In this document: positions 16,428 through 25,570 of the stretch, piece after piece
Layout of the letters: the number at the start of each line of letters is the position of its first letter
Position numbering within the stretch: position 1 is the stretch's first letter
From: JAHDHW01 sp965220465
GTDB taxonomy: Bacteria > Bacteroidota > Bacteroidia > Chitinophagales > Saprospiraceae
Length of the DNA stretch: 64,000 nt
Assembly: GCA_965220465.1 (NCBI GenBank)
Contig: CBDCPZ010000024.1
Location: 124,001-188,000, forward strand
Reading direction: 5' to 3'
Notes under the pieces: model-generated
Databases searched by the model: none
Seen by the model: the letters and a program-made list of their open reading frames with translations, nothing else
Told to the model about the DNA's origin: nothing
Position numbers and translations under genes: made by a program

Positions 16428-17180
16428 ATGAATAAAGTAGCAATAATAACTGGTGCCACTGGTGGTATTGGTTTTGAAGTAGCAAAAAGATTAGGTAAAG
16501 ACGGATATACTGTAATATTAAACGGTATTGATGATGAAGCAGGAGCTAAAAGAGTTGAAGAACTTGTTTCAGAAGGTATTAAGGCTGAATATTGCGGATT
16601 TGATGTTACAAAAGAGGAAGCTGTAACTGCAAACATCACTAAAATTGGTGAAAAGTATGGAAGAATTGATGTGCTTGTAAATAATGCAGGTGGATTAGGT
16701 GGAAGAGCCAGGTTTGAAGTAATGACAACAGAATTTTACAGATTTGTAATGGCATTAAACCTGGATTCTGTGTTTTTCGCTTCAAGAGCGGCAATACCTT
16801 TCCTTAAAAAGGGAGAGCATCCTACAATAATTAACTACACGTCAAATGCAGCATGGAATGCAGGAGGACCTGGAGCTGGAATTTATGGAACTTCTAAAGC
16901 TGGAGTTCAAACTATTACGAGAGCATTAGCAAAAGATTTGGCGGAATATGGTATTAGAGTAAATGCAGTATCTCCCGGTACAATTGACACCCCGTTTCAT
17001 AAGCAAATTAAAGAAACAAAACCTGAAGTTTTTGCTTCTTGGGCGAAAAATATTATGCTTGGAAGATTAGGTCAACCAGAAGATGTTGCTGGTGTTGTTT
17101 CTTTCTTAGCTAGTAAAGATGCCTCATTCTTAACAGCAGAAACGATCCAGGTTGGTGGTGGTCAAGCATTAGGAATTTAA
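16428..17180 (+). CDS. SDR-family oxidoreductase, probable DEH reductase
   Basis: The 250-residue classical short-chain dehydrogenase has TGATGGIG (cofactor loop, residues about 8-15), NNAG (about 87), the catalytic Ser in NYTSNAAW, YGTSK (Tyr/Lys) and SPGTIDTPFH. Marine alginate degraders reduce 4-deoxy-L-erythro-5-hexoseulose uronate (DEH) to 2-keto-3-deoxygluconate with SDR enzymes of this size, and the surrounding kdgF and kdgK genes fit that role. A second SDR follows, so one may be the DEH reductase and the other may use another uronate or another cofactor. The cofactor preference is not assigned. Confidence 0.8.
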   Translation: MNKVAIITGATGGIGFEVAKRLGKDGYTVILNGIDDEAGAKRVEELVSEGIKAEYCGFDVTKEEAVTANITKIGEKYGRIDVLVNNAGGLGGRARFEVMTTEFYRFVMALNLDSVFFASRAAIPFLKKGEHPTIINYTSNAAWNAGGPGAGIYGTSKAGVQTITRALAKDLAEYGIRVNAVSPGTIDTPFHKQIKETKPEVFASWAKNIMLGRLGQPEDVAGVVSFLASKDASFLTAETIQVGGGQALGI

Positions 17181-17256
17181 GAATTTGTTTAAAAATGAAT
17201 TGATAAATTATTTGCAAGTCATTAATTCCTAAATACTTCAGCTATTTTTATTCCCA

Positions 17257-17264
17257 TACCTTTG
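17257..17264 (+). promoter_or_regulatory. possible internal promoter -7 box
   Basis: TACCTTTG at 17257-17264 matches the Bacteroidota -7 consensus TAnnTTTG. It lies in the 191-nt gap between the two SDR genes, 107 nt before the next ATG. No TTTG lies 19-20 nt upstream, so this is only a weak candidate for separate transcription of the second SDR, kdgK, pfk, eda and the PL6 gene. Nothing else was recognised in this gap. Confidence 0.3.
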
Positions 17265-17371
17265 GCTATGAAAAGAAAAAGGAGCTTCGTCTTAGAAATC
17301 AGGCACTTACAACTAATATCAGAACACATTCTTAAAAAACTTCTAATATTAAAATCAAATAAAAAAGAACA

Positions 17372-18127
17372 ATGAGTAAATTTAAAGGAAAAGTAGCAAT
17401 AGTAACCGGTGGTTCCAGAGATATTGGCAGAGCAATATCTGTTCAACTTGCTAAAGAAGGCGCAAAGGTAGTTGTGAACTATTATAATTCTGAAGCTGGA
17501 GCTAGGGAAACTGTTGACGAGATAAAGTCTTTTGGAGGTGAAGCTATTGCAATTAAAGCTGATGTATCAAATTTAAATGATATAAAGAATTTAAAGGCAA
17601 AAACAGTTGAAGCTTTTGGAGATAAGATTGATATTCTAGTAAATAATGCAGGAGGCCTTTTTGCTCGTAAAACATTACAAGAAATCGATGAGTCTTTTTA
17701 CGACTTAGTTATGAATGTAAATTTTAAATCCACTGTTTTCGTAATGCAGGCATTTGAATCTTTAATGGGTAAAGGTGCATCAATCATAAACCTTTCTTCT
17801 TTGGCTGCAAGAGACGGTGGAGGTGGTGGATCTTCATTATACGCTTCTTCTAAAGGAGCGGTGACTACATTTACCAGAGCAATGGCAAAAGAACTTGGAC
17901 CTAAAGGTATTAGAGTAAATGCACTTTGTCCTGGGATGATTGCTACGAAATTTCATGATGATTTTACAAAAGATGAAGTTCGTAAGATTGTTGCTGGTAA
18001 TACTCCAGTAAGAAGAGAAGGTACTGCTGAAGAAGTAGCAGATTTAGTGGTTTATTTAGCTTCTGAAAATAGCTCATTTATAACAGGAGCAAATTTTGAC
18101 ATTAACGGTGGCTTAGCTTTTTCATAA
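17372..18127 (+). CDS. second SDR-family oxidoreductase, probable DEH or uronate reductase
   Basis: This 251-residue classical SDR has TGGSRDIG (cofactor loop), NNAGG (about 90), NLSSLAARDGGGGG (catalytic Ser region), YASSKGA (catalytic Tyr/Lys) and CPGMIATKFH. It is related to the preceding SDR over its whole length, including the unusual NNAGGL segment and the conserved F-H after the substrate loop, so an old duplication is likely. It lies 24 nt upstream of the KDG kinase gene, the enzyme that would use its product. DEH reduction is the natural inference; reversal or a side uronate substrate remain possible. Confidence 0.8.
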   Translation: MSKFKGKVAIVTGGSRDIGRAISVQLAKEGAKVVVNYYNSEAGARETVDEIKSFGGEAIAIKADVSNLNDIKNLKAKTVEAFGDKIDILVNNAGGLFARKTLQEIDESFYDLVMNVNFKSTVFVMQAFESLMGKGASIINLSSLAARDGGGGGSSLYASSKGAVTTFTRAMAKELGPKGIRVNALCPGMIATKFHDDFTKDEVRKIVAGNTPVRREGTAEEVADLVVYLASENSSFITGANFDINGGLAFS

Positions 18128-18151
18128 TTTTTTATTCAACATATTTAGAAC

Positions 18152-19189
18152 ATGAAAAAAGTAATAACCTTCGGAGAAATTATGCTCCGCCTGACTCCTC
18201 CCGCTATGAATCGATTTTCTCAGGCTAATGCCTTTGATGTGGTTTATGGTGGTGGAGAATCCAATGTTGCTGTCTCTCTTGCAAATTATGGTATTCCAAC
18301 CGAATTTGTAACGCGCTTGCCTCAGAATGATATCGGGGATTGTGCTTTAATGGAAATGCGAAAGAGAAATGTAGGAACCCAACACATCATACGAGGTGGC
18401 GAACGTCTGGGAATATATTTTCTGGAAATCGGAGCAGTCAGCCGGGGAAGCAAAGTCGTTTATGACCGAGCACATTCCGGTATGGCTTCCATCCAAAAAG
18501 GGATGATTGACTGGGAGGAAGTTTTTAAAGATGCACAATGGTTTCACTGGACCGGAATCACTCCGGCTATATCACAAGGTGCAGCAGACGCCTGTCTGGA
18601 AGCTATTCAGATGGCTAATAAATTGGGGGTCACCGTTTCTACAGATTTAAACTATCGAAAAAACCTGTGGAAATATGGCAAGGCGCCAGGAGATGTGATG
18701 CCCGAACTCGTTGAAGGATGTGACATTATTCTTGGAAACGAAGAAGATGCCGAAAAACATTTTGGCTTGCACCCTGATAAAGTTGATGTCACCCAAGGAG
18801 GCTCAATTGAAGGAGAAGCTTACCTTTCTGTATTGAAAAAATTGATGGACCTGTTTCCGAGGGCAAAAAAGGTAATTACCACCCTTCGCGGCTCAATCAG
18901 CGCATCGCACAATACCTGGTCAGGTGTTCTTTATGATGGAAATAAATTATACGAAGCGCCAACCTATCAAATTACACATATTGTAGATCGGGTTGGAGGG
19001 GGAGATAGTTTTATGGGTGGATTAATCTATGGATTGCTGCATTATCCTGAAGATGACCAGAATGCCCTTAATTTTGCAGTCGCAGCTTCCTGCTTAAAGC
19101 ACACGATCTATGGAGATGCTAATTTAGTAACGGCGGATGAAGTTGAAAAATTGATGAGTGGTGATGCCAGCGGGCGTGTGAGTCGTTAA
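18152..19189 (+). CDS. kdgK: 2-keto-3-deoxygluconate kinase
   Basis: The 345-residue PfkB/ribokinase-family sugar kinase begins KKVITFGEIMLRLTPP and carries the GGGESNVAVSLANYG substrate-binding signature. It has a DLNYRKNLW motif and the C-terminal VDRVGGGDSFMGGLIYGLL motif with the anion hole and catalytic Asp. It closely fits bacterial KDG kinases, which phosphorylate 2-keto-3-deoxygluconate with ATP to KDPG in the cytoplasm. Eda, the next enzyme of the pathway, is two genes downstream. The pfk-like gene starts 12 nt after its stop. Confidence 0.9.
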   Translation: MKKVITFGEIMLRLTPPAMNRFSQANAFDVVYGGGESNVAVSLANYGIPTEFVTRLPQNDIGDCALMEMRKRNVGTQHIIRGGERLGIYFLEIGAVSRGSKVVYDRAHSGMASIQKGMIDWEEVFKDAQWFHWTGITPAISQGAADACLEAIQMANKLGVTVSTDLNYRKNLWKYGKAPGDVMPELVEGCDIILGNEEDAEKHFGLHPDKVDVTQGGSIEGEAYLSVLKKLMDLFPRAKKVITTLRGSISASHNTWSGVLYDGNKLYEAPTYQITHIVDRVGGGDSFMGGLIYGLLHYPEDDQNALNFAVAASCLKHTIYGDANLVTADEVEKLMSGDASGRVSR

Positions 19190-19201
19190 AACCAAAGAAT
19201 T

Positions 19202-20422
19202 ATGCAAAAATCTGTAGCCATAATTTGTGCAGGAGGTCCGGCGCCGGGTATAAATACTGTAATCAGTACGGTGGCTAAAGTTTTTCTAAAAGATGATTAC
19301 CGGGTGTTAGGTGTGCAATATGGGTATCAGGGTTTGTTAGCTGATGAACCCCAGATTAAGGAATTTAATTTTAGTCATGCAGATAGAATTTTTAGCAGGG
19401 GTGGTTCAACACTTATTATGAGCCGGTTTAAACCTAAAGATTCGGATTTTAATACTACTTTTTTTGAAAAACACAATGTCAAGCTTTTGGTGACCATTGG
19501 AGGAGATGATACCGCTTCAACTGCAAATCGCTTGACGAAATTTCTTAAAAGCAAGGGCTTGGAAATTTCTAATATTCACGTTCCGAAAACAATCGACAAT
19601 GACCTTCCTTTGCCGGGAAGAAATCCAACTTTTGGTTTTCACTCTGCTAAAGACAAAGGAGTGCAAATTGGTAATACGCTTTATGAAGATGCCCGAACTA
19701 CAGAGTCCTGGTTTGTGATGTCCTCGATGGGAAGGTCTGCCGGACATTTGGCTTTTGGCATTGGTACGGCGTGTCATTTTCCAATGATCATTATTCCTGA
19801 AATGTTTAACAAAACAAAACCAAGTCTTGATAAAATTATCAATTTGATGATTTCATCCATGGTTAAAAGATACATTCAGGGAATCTACTACGGTGTCATC
19901 ATTATCAGCGAAGGCGTTTTTCACATTCTTGATGAAACCGAAGTCAAAAATGCAGGTATTCGTTTTACTTACGATGCACACGGACATCCCGAACTTGGCA
20001 ATATTAGTAAATCAAGTTTTTTTAACGTGATTTTGCAGGATAAGCTAAAATCAATTGGATTGGATATTAAAAGCCGGCCTAACGATGTGGGCTACGAATT
20101 GAGATGCTGTCATCCTGTTGGTTTTGATTTGACCTTATGTTCCCTTTTGGGAATGGGAGTGCAAAAGCTATATAAAGAAGGAGTTAGTGGTTGCATTGTG
20201 AGTGCTGATGCAGAAGGGAATATTGCTCCTGTTTTTTTGGCAGACCATGAAGATGAAAACGGAAAAGTGGTTCCGCGATTGGTGAACATGGATGCTGAGA
20301 TTGCACATCTCTTTTTCGGCGGATTGGATTTTATAACTTCAAAAGATTATTCCAAGACAGAGGCTTATTTAAAGCAGCCTGCGAAATATGATTTTTATCA
20401 AATATTAAATTGGCAAAACTAA
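19202..20422 (+). CDS. phosphofructokinase family protein with pyrophosphate-type signature
   Basis: The 406-residue PfkA-superfamily protein has an N-terminal CAGGPAPGINTVI, GGDDT (about residue 100) and PKTIDNDLPLPG (about 128). In this family, Asp in place of Gly in GGD(G/D) and Lys in PKTIDND mark enzymes that use pyrophosphate instead of ATP. PPi-PFK is reversible, so it could move fructose-1,6-bisphosphate to fructose-6-phosphate during growth on alginate, when triose phosphates must feed hexose synthesis. A different sugar-acid phosphate acceptor cannot be excluded. It sits between kdgK (12 nt) and eda (2 nt), an uncommon placement. Confidence 0.8.
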   Translation: MQKSVAIICAGGPAPGINTVISTVAKVFLKDDYRVLGVQYGYQGLLADEPQIKEFNFSHADRIFSRGGSTLIMSRFKPKDSDFNTTFFEKHNVKLLVTIGGDDTASTANRLTKFLKSKGLEISNIHVPKTIDNDLPLPGRNPTFGFHSAKDKGVQIGNTLYEDARTTESWFVMSSMGRSAGHLAFGIGTACHFPMIIIPEMFNKTKPSLDKIINLMISSMVKRYIQGIYYGVIIISEGVFHILDETEVKNAGIRFTYDAHGHPELGNISKSSFFNVILQDKLKSIGLDIKSRPNDVGYELRCCHPVGFDLTLCSLLGMGVQKLYKEGVSGCIVSADAEGNIAPVFLADHEDENGKVVPRLVNMDAEIAHLFFGGLDFITSKDYSKTEAYLKQPAKYDFYQILNWQN

Positions 20423-20424
20423 TA

Positions 20425-21093
20425 ATGGCAAGATTTACAAGAATTCAGGTTGCCCAAAAAATGGAAGAGCAAGGAATGGTTCCGCTGTTCTATCACCCTG
20501 ACATTGAATTGGGAAAGCAAGTATTAACCGCTTGTTATTCAGGTGGAGCAAGGCTTTTAGAGTTCACCAATCGAGGTGATTATGCTCATGAAGTATTTCG
20601 GGACTTAAACAAATTCTGTGAAAAAGAACTTCCCGAAATGATCATGGGAGTAGGATCTGTAACTGATGCCGGTACTGCTTCTCTGTACATGCAGATTGGG
20701 GCAAATTTTGTTGTGACTCCGGTTTTCAGGGAAGACATCGCTATCGTTTGTAATCGAAAAAAAGTTCTTTGGTCACCAGGTTGTGGAACTTTAACTGAAA
20801 TTTGCAGAGCAGAAGAACTAGGTTGTGAAATCGTGAAATTATTCCCTGGAGGTACTTATGGTGCCGATTTTGTAAAAGCTATCAAAGGGCCTCAACCCTG
20901 GACATCCATCATGCCAACCGGAGGAGTAAGCCCCGATTTTGAAAGCCTAAAAAATTGGTTTGATGCTGGGGTAACTTGCGTAGGCATGGGCTCACAACTC
21001 ATGGTGAAAGGCACAAACGGTGGCTTCAATTTCGCCAAAATTGAACAGTTAACCAAAGAAGCTTTAGGAATCATCAAGAAAGTCAGAACATGA
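20425..21093 (+). CDS. eda: 2-keto-3-deoxy-6-phosphogluconate aldolase
   Basis: With ATG at 20425 the protein has 222 residues, MARFTRIQVAQKM; a TTG 15 nt earlier would overlap the upstream gene and is less likely. It is a TIM-barrel class I aldolase with LLEFTNRG (the general acid/base Glu), GVGSVTDAG, SPGCGTLTEI, EIVKLFPG (the Schiff-base Lys) and MPTGGVSP. It splits KDPG to pyruvate and glyceraldehyde-3-phosphate, the last step of alginate monomer breakdown. Its stop overlaps the start of the PL6 lyase gene by 4 nt (ATGA), indicating coupled translation. Confidence 0.9.
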   Translation: MARFTRIQVAQKMEEQGMVPLFYHPDIELGKQVLTACYSGGARLLEFTNRGDYAHEVFRDLNKFCEKELPEMIMGVGSVTDAGTASLYMQIGANFVVTPVFREDIAIVCNRKKVLWSPGCGTLTEICRAEELGCEIVKLFPGGTYGADFVKAIKGPQPWTSIMPTGGVSPDFESLKNWFDAGVTCVGMGSQLMVKGTNGGFNFAKIEQLTKEALGIIKKVRT

Positions 21094-23408
21094 AAAAATC
21101 TTTGGTTTTTATTTTCTTTATAATCTCCTTCTATTCTTGCGGAGATATTTCTAATCCAAATAGCCTTAAAGTAAATAATAACGAAGAATTAAATGAAGCA
21201 ATACTCTCTGCTAAACCTGGCGATCAAATTGTCATGGCTAATGGTGTTTGGAAAGATGTTCAAATTAAGTTTTCTGGTAAAGGCACAAAGGACAAGTCTA
21301 TTGTCTTACGCGCTGAAACAGCTAGCCAGGTAACTATTGAAGGAGCATCATTTTTAAAGTTAGGAGGTGAATATTTAGAAGTAAAAGGTTTATATTTTAA
21401 AAACGGTTATACCCCTTCTAATACGATTATTGAATTTAAAATAGATGATGAAAATGTTGCAAATAATTGCAGAGTTACCAATTGTGTTATTGAAGGTTTT
21501 ACACAACCGGTTCGGGATAAAAGAGATCATTGGATTGAGTTTTGGGGCAGAAATAATCAACTTGATCATTGCTATATTTCAGGAAAATCAAACTCAGGGC
21601 CAACCTTGAGGGTGTATTTAAGAGGAAATGAGCACATCAAAAATTATCACCAAATCACCAATAATTATTTTGGCCCAAGGCCACGAAAAGGAGGCCCACA
21701 CGCTGAAACAATGCAAATTGGCACCAGTTCTACTTCAATGGCTCCATCCCATGTCATGGTAGCTGATAACCTTTTTGAAAGATGCAATGGAGAAGTTGAG
21801 GTGATTTCGAGCAAGTCCAATTTTAATGAGTTTAGAAACAATATTTTTTATGAATGCGAAGGCTCATTGGTGTTAAGACATGGAAACTACTGCACAATTG
21901 ATGGTAATGTTTTTATTGGAAATGATAATTCAGAATTTATCGGAGGCATCCGTGTAATTAATACAGGCCATTGGATCACCAACAACTATTTCTACAAACT
22001 TAAAGCAAGCGAATTTCGGGCACCTCTGGCCGTCATGAATGGCATTCCAAAATCTCCTTTAAACAGATATAAACAGGTAACTGATGCTGTAATTGCTTAC
22101 AACACTTGGGTTGATTGCAAATCACCATGGCATTTTAGTGTTGGTACCAACATCGATAAAAGTGACGTACTTCCACCTCAAGAGATTCGCTCAGCTCGTC
22201 CGGTTCGAACGCTTTTAGCCAATAATATTATTTACAATCACGAGGTGGATAAAAATCCGATCAGGGCTTACGATAAGGTGGATGGAATAACATTAATGAA
22301 CAACATTATTGATAATCAAAACGGAGAATTTGACAGTTATGAAGGTTTGGATGCTCAGAAACTAGAAATGGAAAAGTTCAATGATTGGCTTTATTTCCCA
22401 TCAGAAAATAAAAACGAAATTCTTGAAAACACATACTCGGGGTTTGAATTCGAAAGCATCGAAAATGATCTCTTTGACAGCAAAAGAAAAAATAAAAACC
22501 GAGTTGGAGCTATCACAAGTCCAGTTCAAAAAGACAAATTGATTATTGACAAAAATCAGTTTGGACCCAGTTGGTTTTCAAGCAAAAAAACTAAAAGAAC
22601 GCCCAAGATAATTTCTGTTTCCGCAAATGGTGAAGACCTGTATAACAAAATAATCGATGCTGAAGACGGAGATATTATTGAGCTAGATGGAAATACAACC
22701 AGTTTCAACAAGTCATTAATTATTGATAAAAAGATTACGATAAAAGCAAAAGATGAAAAAGCAAAATTGATTTTTACCGGACCTGAAAACACCCCTGCTT
22801 TTCAGATGCATCCAAACGGAAATTTGACATTGGAAAATATCAATTTAAGTGGGGAGAGTAAACAACTCGCTTTCGCTCCTTTGATTGAAAATATGTCAAG
22901 TGCTTATAATCTTTGGATTAACAATTGTCAAATCAATGACTTCGATTCTGTTTTAAAAGGATACAAAGGTTCTTTTGCTGATTCTATTTATTTTTCTAAT
23001 ACAACGATTAAAAACTGTGCAAACGGAATTGAATTAGCGTCAGAAACTGATGATAAAGGTGAATATAATGCTGAGTTTGTGAGTTTCATTAATTGCGAAT
23101 TCGATAAGGTACAAAAGAATGTGATTAATTTTTATCGAGGCGGTTATGACGAATCAACCATTGGTGGAGTTTTAGACGTGAATAATTGCACCTTTACAAA
23201 CTGTGGCAACAAAGAGCAAAGTGGAATTTTAATTAAAACTAGAGGAATTATTAATGTAAATATTTCAAAAAATACCTTTCGAGATAATCCTGTTAAACTG
23301 ATCGCATCGCTTTGGGGAGAGAAGAATAATAAGCATCAGGAAAATACAAGTTCCAATTCAGGGAAAATTGTTGTAGAAGAATTTTTGAAGCAAAAACTCA
23401 TGTATTAG
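21090..23408 (+). CDS. two-domain alginate lyase, polysaccharide lyase family 6 (AlyGC-like)
   Basis: The 772-residue lipoprotein (FYSCGD) has an N-terminal right-handed beta-helix of the chondroitinase B/PL6 type (about 25-440). A second beta-helix-like region follows (about 510-770, starting ANGEDLYNKIIDAEDGDIIEL). The PL6 active site is visible: NGEVEVISSKSN gives Glu235, Glu237 and Lys242, and LVLRHGNYCTIDGN gives Arg263. The Lys-to-Arg spacing of 21 residues and the two Glu match the Ca-binding and catalytic residues described for the exolytic two-domain lyase AlyGC. It would release unsaturated monomers for KdgF and the SDRs. No PL17 exolyase is present, so this gene may be the sole monomer producer. 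Confidence 0.9.
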   Translation: MKKSLVFIFFIISFYSCGDISNPNSLKVNNNEELNEAILSAKPGDQIVMANGVWKDVQIKFSGKGTKDKSIVLRAETASQVTIEGASFLKLGGEYLEVKGLYFKNGYTPSNTIIEFKIDDENVANNCRVTNCVIEGFTQPVRDKRDHWIEFWGRNNQLDHCYISGKSNSGPTLRVYLRGNEHIKNYHQITNNYFGPRPRKGGPHAETMQIGTSSTSMAPSHVMVADNLFERCNGEVEVISSKSNFNEFRNNIFYECEGSLVLRHGNYCTIDGNVFIGNDNSEFIGGIRVINTGHWITNNYFYKLKASEFRAPLAVMNGIPKSPLNRYKQVTDAVIAYNTWVDCKSPWHFSVGTNIDKSDVLPPQEIRSARPVRTLLANNIIYNHEVDKNPIRAYDKVDGITLMNNIIDNQNGEFDSYEGLDAQKLEMEKFNDWLYFPSENKNEILENTYSGFEFESIENDLFDSKRKNKNRVGAITSPVQKDKLIIDKNQFGPSWFSSKKTKRTPKIISVSANGEDLYNKIIDAEDGDIIELDGNTTSFNKSLIIDKKITIKAKDEKAKLIFTGPENTPAFQMHPNGNLTLENINLSGESKQLAFAPLIENMSSAYNLWINNCQINDFDSVLKGYKGSFADSIYFSNTTIKNCANGIELASETDDKGEYNAEFVSFINCEFDKVQKNVINFYRGGYDESTIGGVLDVNNCTFTNCGNKEQSGILIKTRGIINVNISKNTFRDNPVKLIASLWGEKNNKHQENTSSNSGKIVVEEFLKQKLMY

Positions 23409-23429
23409 GCTCTGGTTTTTAATTAGGGA

Positions 23430-24740
23430 TTATTTTTCATTCCACGCAGGAGCAGTTGCCGGGATCAGTTTTTTGATCTTCTTCACAAAAGGATGGTAGT
23501 GCACTTCGAGTGTATGTCGTTTTGATTGGATAAAGTTTGAAGCAATATCTTTAGTTTCCTGGTCTGCTAGTTTTTCCAAATTCTTCGGCAATGAAGTACG
23601 ACCCATTATCAGATTTGCAATCAGTTTGGACTGATAATCAGAAATCGGCCAAACACAACCTTGTGGCTGTACCAATCCGACAAAAAATAATGTTGGATGT
23701 TTTGGTTCAATCATCCGCAAATACAATGGAATTCGATCCGCTTCAGAATAATCAAGGAAGCTTTTTTCAAAAAATAGAAAAACAATTTTGTAACCGGTTG
23801 CTGCAAGAACGACATCAAACTCCCCGGAAGTTCCATCTTTAAAATACACTTTTTGACCTTCAAATCTTTCAATACCTTTTTTCGGATGTACTTTCCCATG
23901 TCGAATTTTATACAGCAATTCCGAATTCAAAACTGGATGGCATTTTGTGATAGGATAATCTGGTTTTTCAAGACCATAACTTCGATAATTACCAACGCTT
24001 AAAAGCAAGCTGATTTTTTGAGAAATCTTTTGAATAAACTTTGGCAATTTCACTAGTAACTTGTTGTAAGTATCCGTTGGTCGTCCCATCAAAAACTTTG
24101 GAATGATATAATAGGGGCGTCGCATACTGATCGCCACATAATCCGCCACCCTGCTAATTTCAACAGCGCAATCGCAACCGGAATTTCCAGCTCCGATTAC
24201 CAAAACCCTTTTCCCTTCGTAACCTTGATTTGTTTTATATTCATGAGTATGCAGCATTTTGCCAGTAAAGTTTCCAGGAAATTTAGGTATTCGAGCCACG
24301 GAATGGTGACCATTAGCAACAATGAGATAATCAAATATTTTTTCTTCGCCATTGCTCAATTTCACTTTCCAATTTTCATTTTCGATCTTTTTCACCTTTT
24401 CAACAGAAGTATTGAATTGAATATATTTTCTAAGACCAAAATGGTCTGCGTAGGATTGAAAATACGCTAAGATTTGTTTGTGCGAAGGGTAATCCGGATA
24501 CTCATCCGGCATTGGAAAATCAATGTATTCTGACAATTTTTTTGAGCTGATAATATGCGTTGTTTCACAAACACTTGAATGAGACTCATTCGCAGAAAAA
24601 ACCCAATTTCCGCCAAGTTGATCACTTTTTTCAAAACACGAAATATCGTGTACCCCTGCCTGAATCAAATTCTTAATTGCAGTCAATCCAGAACATCCCG
24701 CTCCAATGATACAAACACTTTTACTTTCCTTGCTTCCCAT
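23430..24740 (-). CDS. flavin-containing monooxygenase
   Basis: With ATG at 24740 (MGSKESKS) the protein has 436 residues; a TTG 33 nt upstream would add 11. It has an FAD-binding GxGxxG (VCIIGAGCSGLTAIKNL), an FMO-type motif near FTGKMLHTHEYK and a second NADPH-binding GxGxSG (VLVIGAGNSGCDCAVEI). It also has the C-terminal ATGY segment (VLAATGYKI). FMO-family enzymes oxygenate soft nucleophiles (N or S) or act as Baeyer-Villiger enzymes; no substrate can be named. It converges with the PL6 gene with a 21-nt gap and lies downstream of the LEA-like gene. Confidence 0.87.
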   Translation of the reverse strand: MGSKESKSVCIIGAGCSGLTAIKNLIQAGVHDISCFEKSDQLGGNWVFSANESHSSVCETTHIISSKKLSEYIDFPMPDEYPDYPSHKQILAYFQSYADHFGLRKYIQFNTSVEKVKKIENENWKVKLSNGEEKIFDYLIVANGHHSVARIPKFPGNFTGKMLHTHEYKTNQGYEGKRVLVIGAGNSGCDCAVEISRVADYVAISMRRPYYIIPKFLMGRPTDTYNKLLVKLPKFIQKISQKISLLLSVGNYRSYGLEKPDYPITKCHPVLNSELLYKIRHGKVHPKKGIERFEGQKVYFKDGTSGEFDVVLAATGYKIVFLFFEKSFLDYSEADRIPLYLRMIEPKHPTLFFVGLVQPQGCVWPISDYQSKLIANLIMGRTSLPKNLEKLADQETKDIASNFIQSKRHTLEVHYHPFVKKIKKLIPATAPAWNEK

Positions 24741-24799
24741 AAATTTAAAAGGGTCGTCAGCAAATGCTAACAACCCCGTTTTATTTCAATTCAATAAAT

Positions 24800-25456
24800 T
24801 CATTCTTTATCTTCAAATATTTCCTCTGCCGAATCTTTGATATCCTTACCTTTTTCTTTTACTTCTTTTTTAAAGCCCCCAAATGCATCTTTGGCATCAT
24901 CTACCAAATCTGAAAAGCTTTCTTTAGTCGTATCAATTACATCATCGGCGGTATCCTTCACCTCTTCTGCAGAATCTGAAGCGCTATCTTCTACTTCTCC
25001 AACAACTTCGTTGGCCTTATCTATCATTTCTTCCGTAGCTTTTTCAGCTTCTTTTATGTTTTCATCTACTTTGCCCATCGCATCATCGGCCACATCTTTA
25101 ACATCATCCACTTTCTCTTCGGTTTTTTCTTCAACATCATCCATCATATGGCTAGCCTTATCCATTGCTTTATTTGCCATCTCTTTGGCATCGTGCATGG
25201 CTTCTGTAGCCTTTTCTTTTAAATCTTCGACAACAGGCGCAGCTTTTTCGGCAGCTTTTTCAGCCATCTCTTTGGCATCATGCATGGCCTCTGTTGCTTT
25301 CTCTTTTAGATCTTCCACGAACGGTGAAGCTTTTTCCATTACATCTTCAGCCATATCTTTTGCTGCATCTACAGCATCTTCCAATACATCACCAGTTTTA
25401 TCCGCAACCTCCTCGGCAGTTCCGAATAGTTTTTTAAAAAAATCTTTAAAACCCAT
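24800..25456 (-). CDS. LEA-like/apolipoprotein-like repetitive helical protein
   Basis: The 218-residue protein is composed mainly of Ala, Glu, Asp, Lys and Met, with no membrane segment after a short amphipathic start (MGFKDFFKKLFGTAEEV). Eleven-residue style repeats dominate. One 29-residue unit (EDLKEKATEAMHDAKEMA...) occurs twice almost exactly, offset by 87 nt at the DNA level. Group 3 LEA proteins and YtxH-like stress proteins have this make-up; they stabilise membranes or proteins during drying, freezing or salt stress. This role is inferred from composition only. It precedes the monooxygenase in the same direction. Confidence 0.7.
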   Translation of the reverse strand: MGFKDFFKKLFGTAEEVADKTGDVLEDAVDAAKDMAEDVMEKASPFVEDLKEKATEAMHDAKEMAEKAAEKAAPVVEDLKEKATEAMHDAKEMANKAMDKASHMMDDVEEKTEEKVDDVKDVADDAMGKVDENIKEAEKATEEMIDKANEVVGEVEDSASDSAEEVKDTADDVIDTTKESFSDLVDDAKDAFGGFKKEVKEKGKDIKDSAEEIFEDKE

Positions 25457-25570
25457 GATTGGTTATTTTTTGTTTTAAAATAAGCACTTTAGTACATTCC
25501 CTGCTAAAATATAAAATAAATTCCACTTTTAAGCATCTTATTTGATGCACTCCTATTGTTGAAAAAAATC

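Noticed and set aside
24837..25478. A 213-residue open frame on the + strand opposite the LEA-like gene
   Set aside because: It is a Ser/Ala/Phe-rich mirror of the repetitive gene on the other strand and has no domain or start signal of its own.
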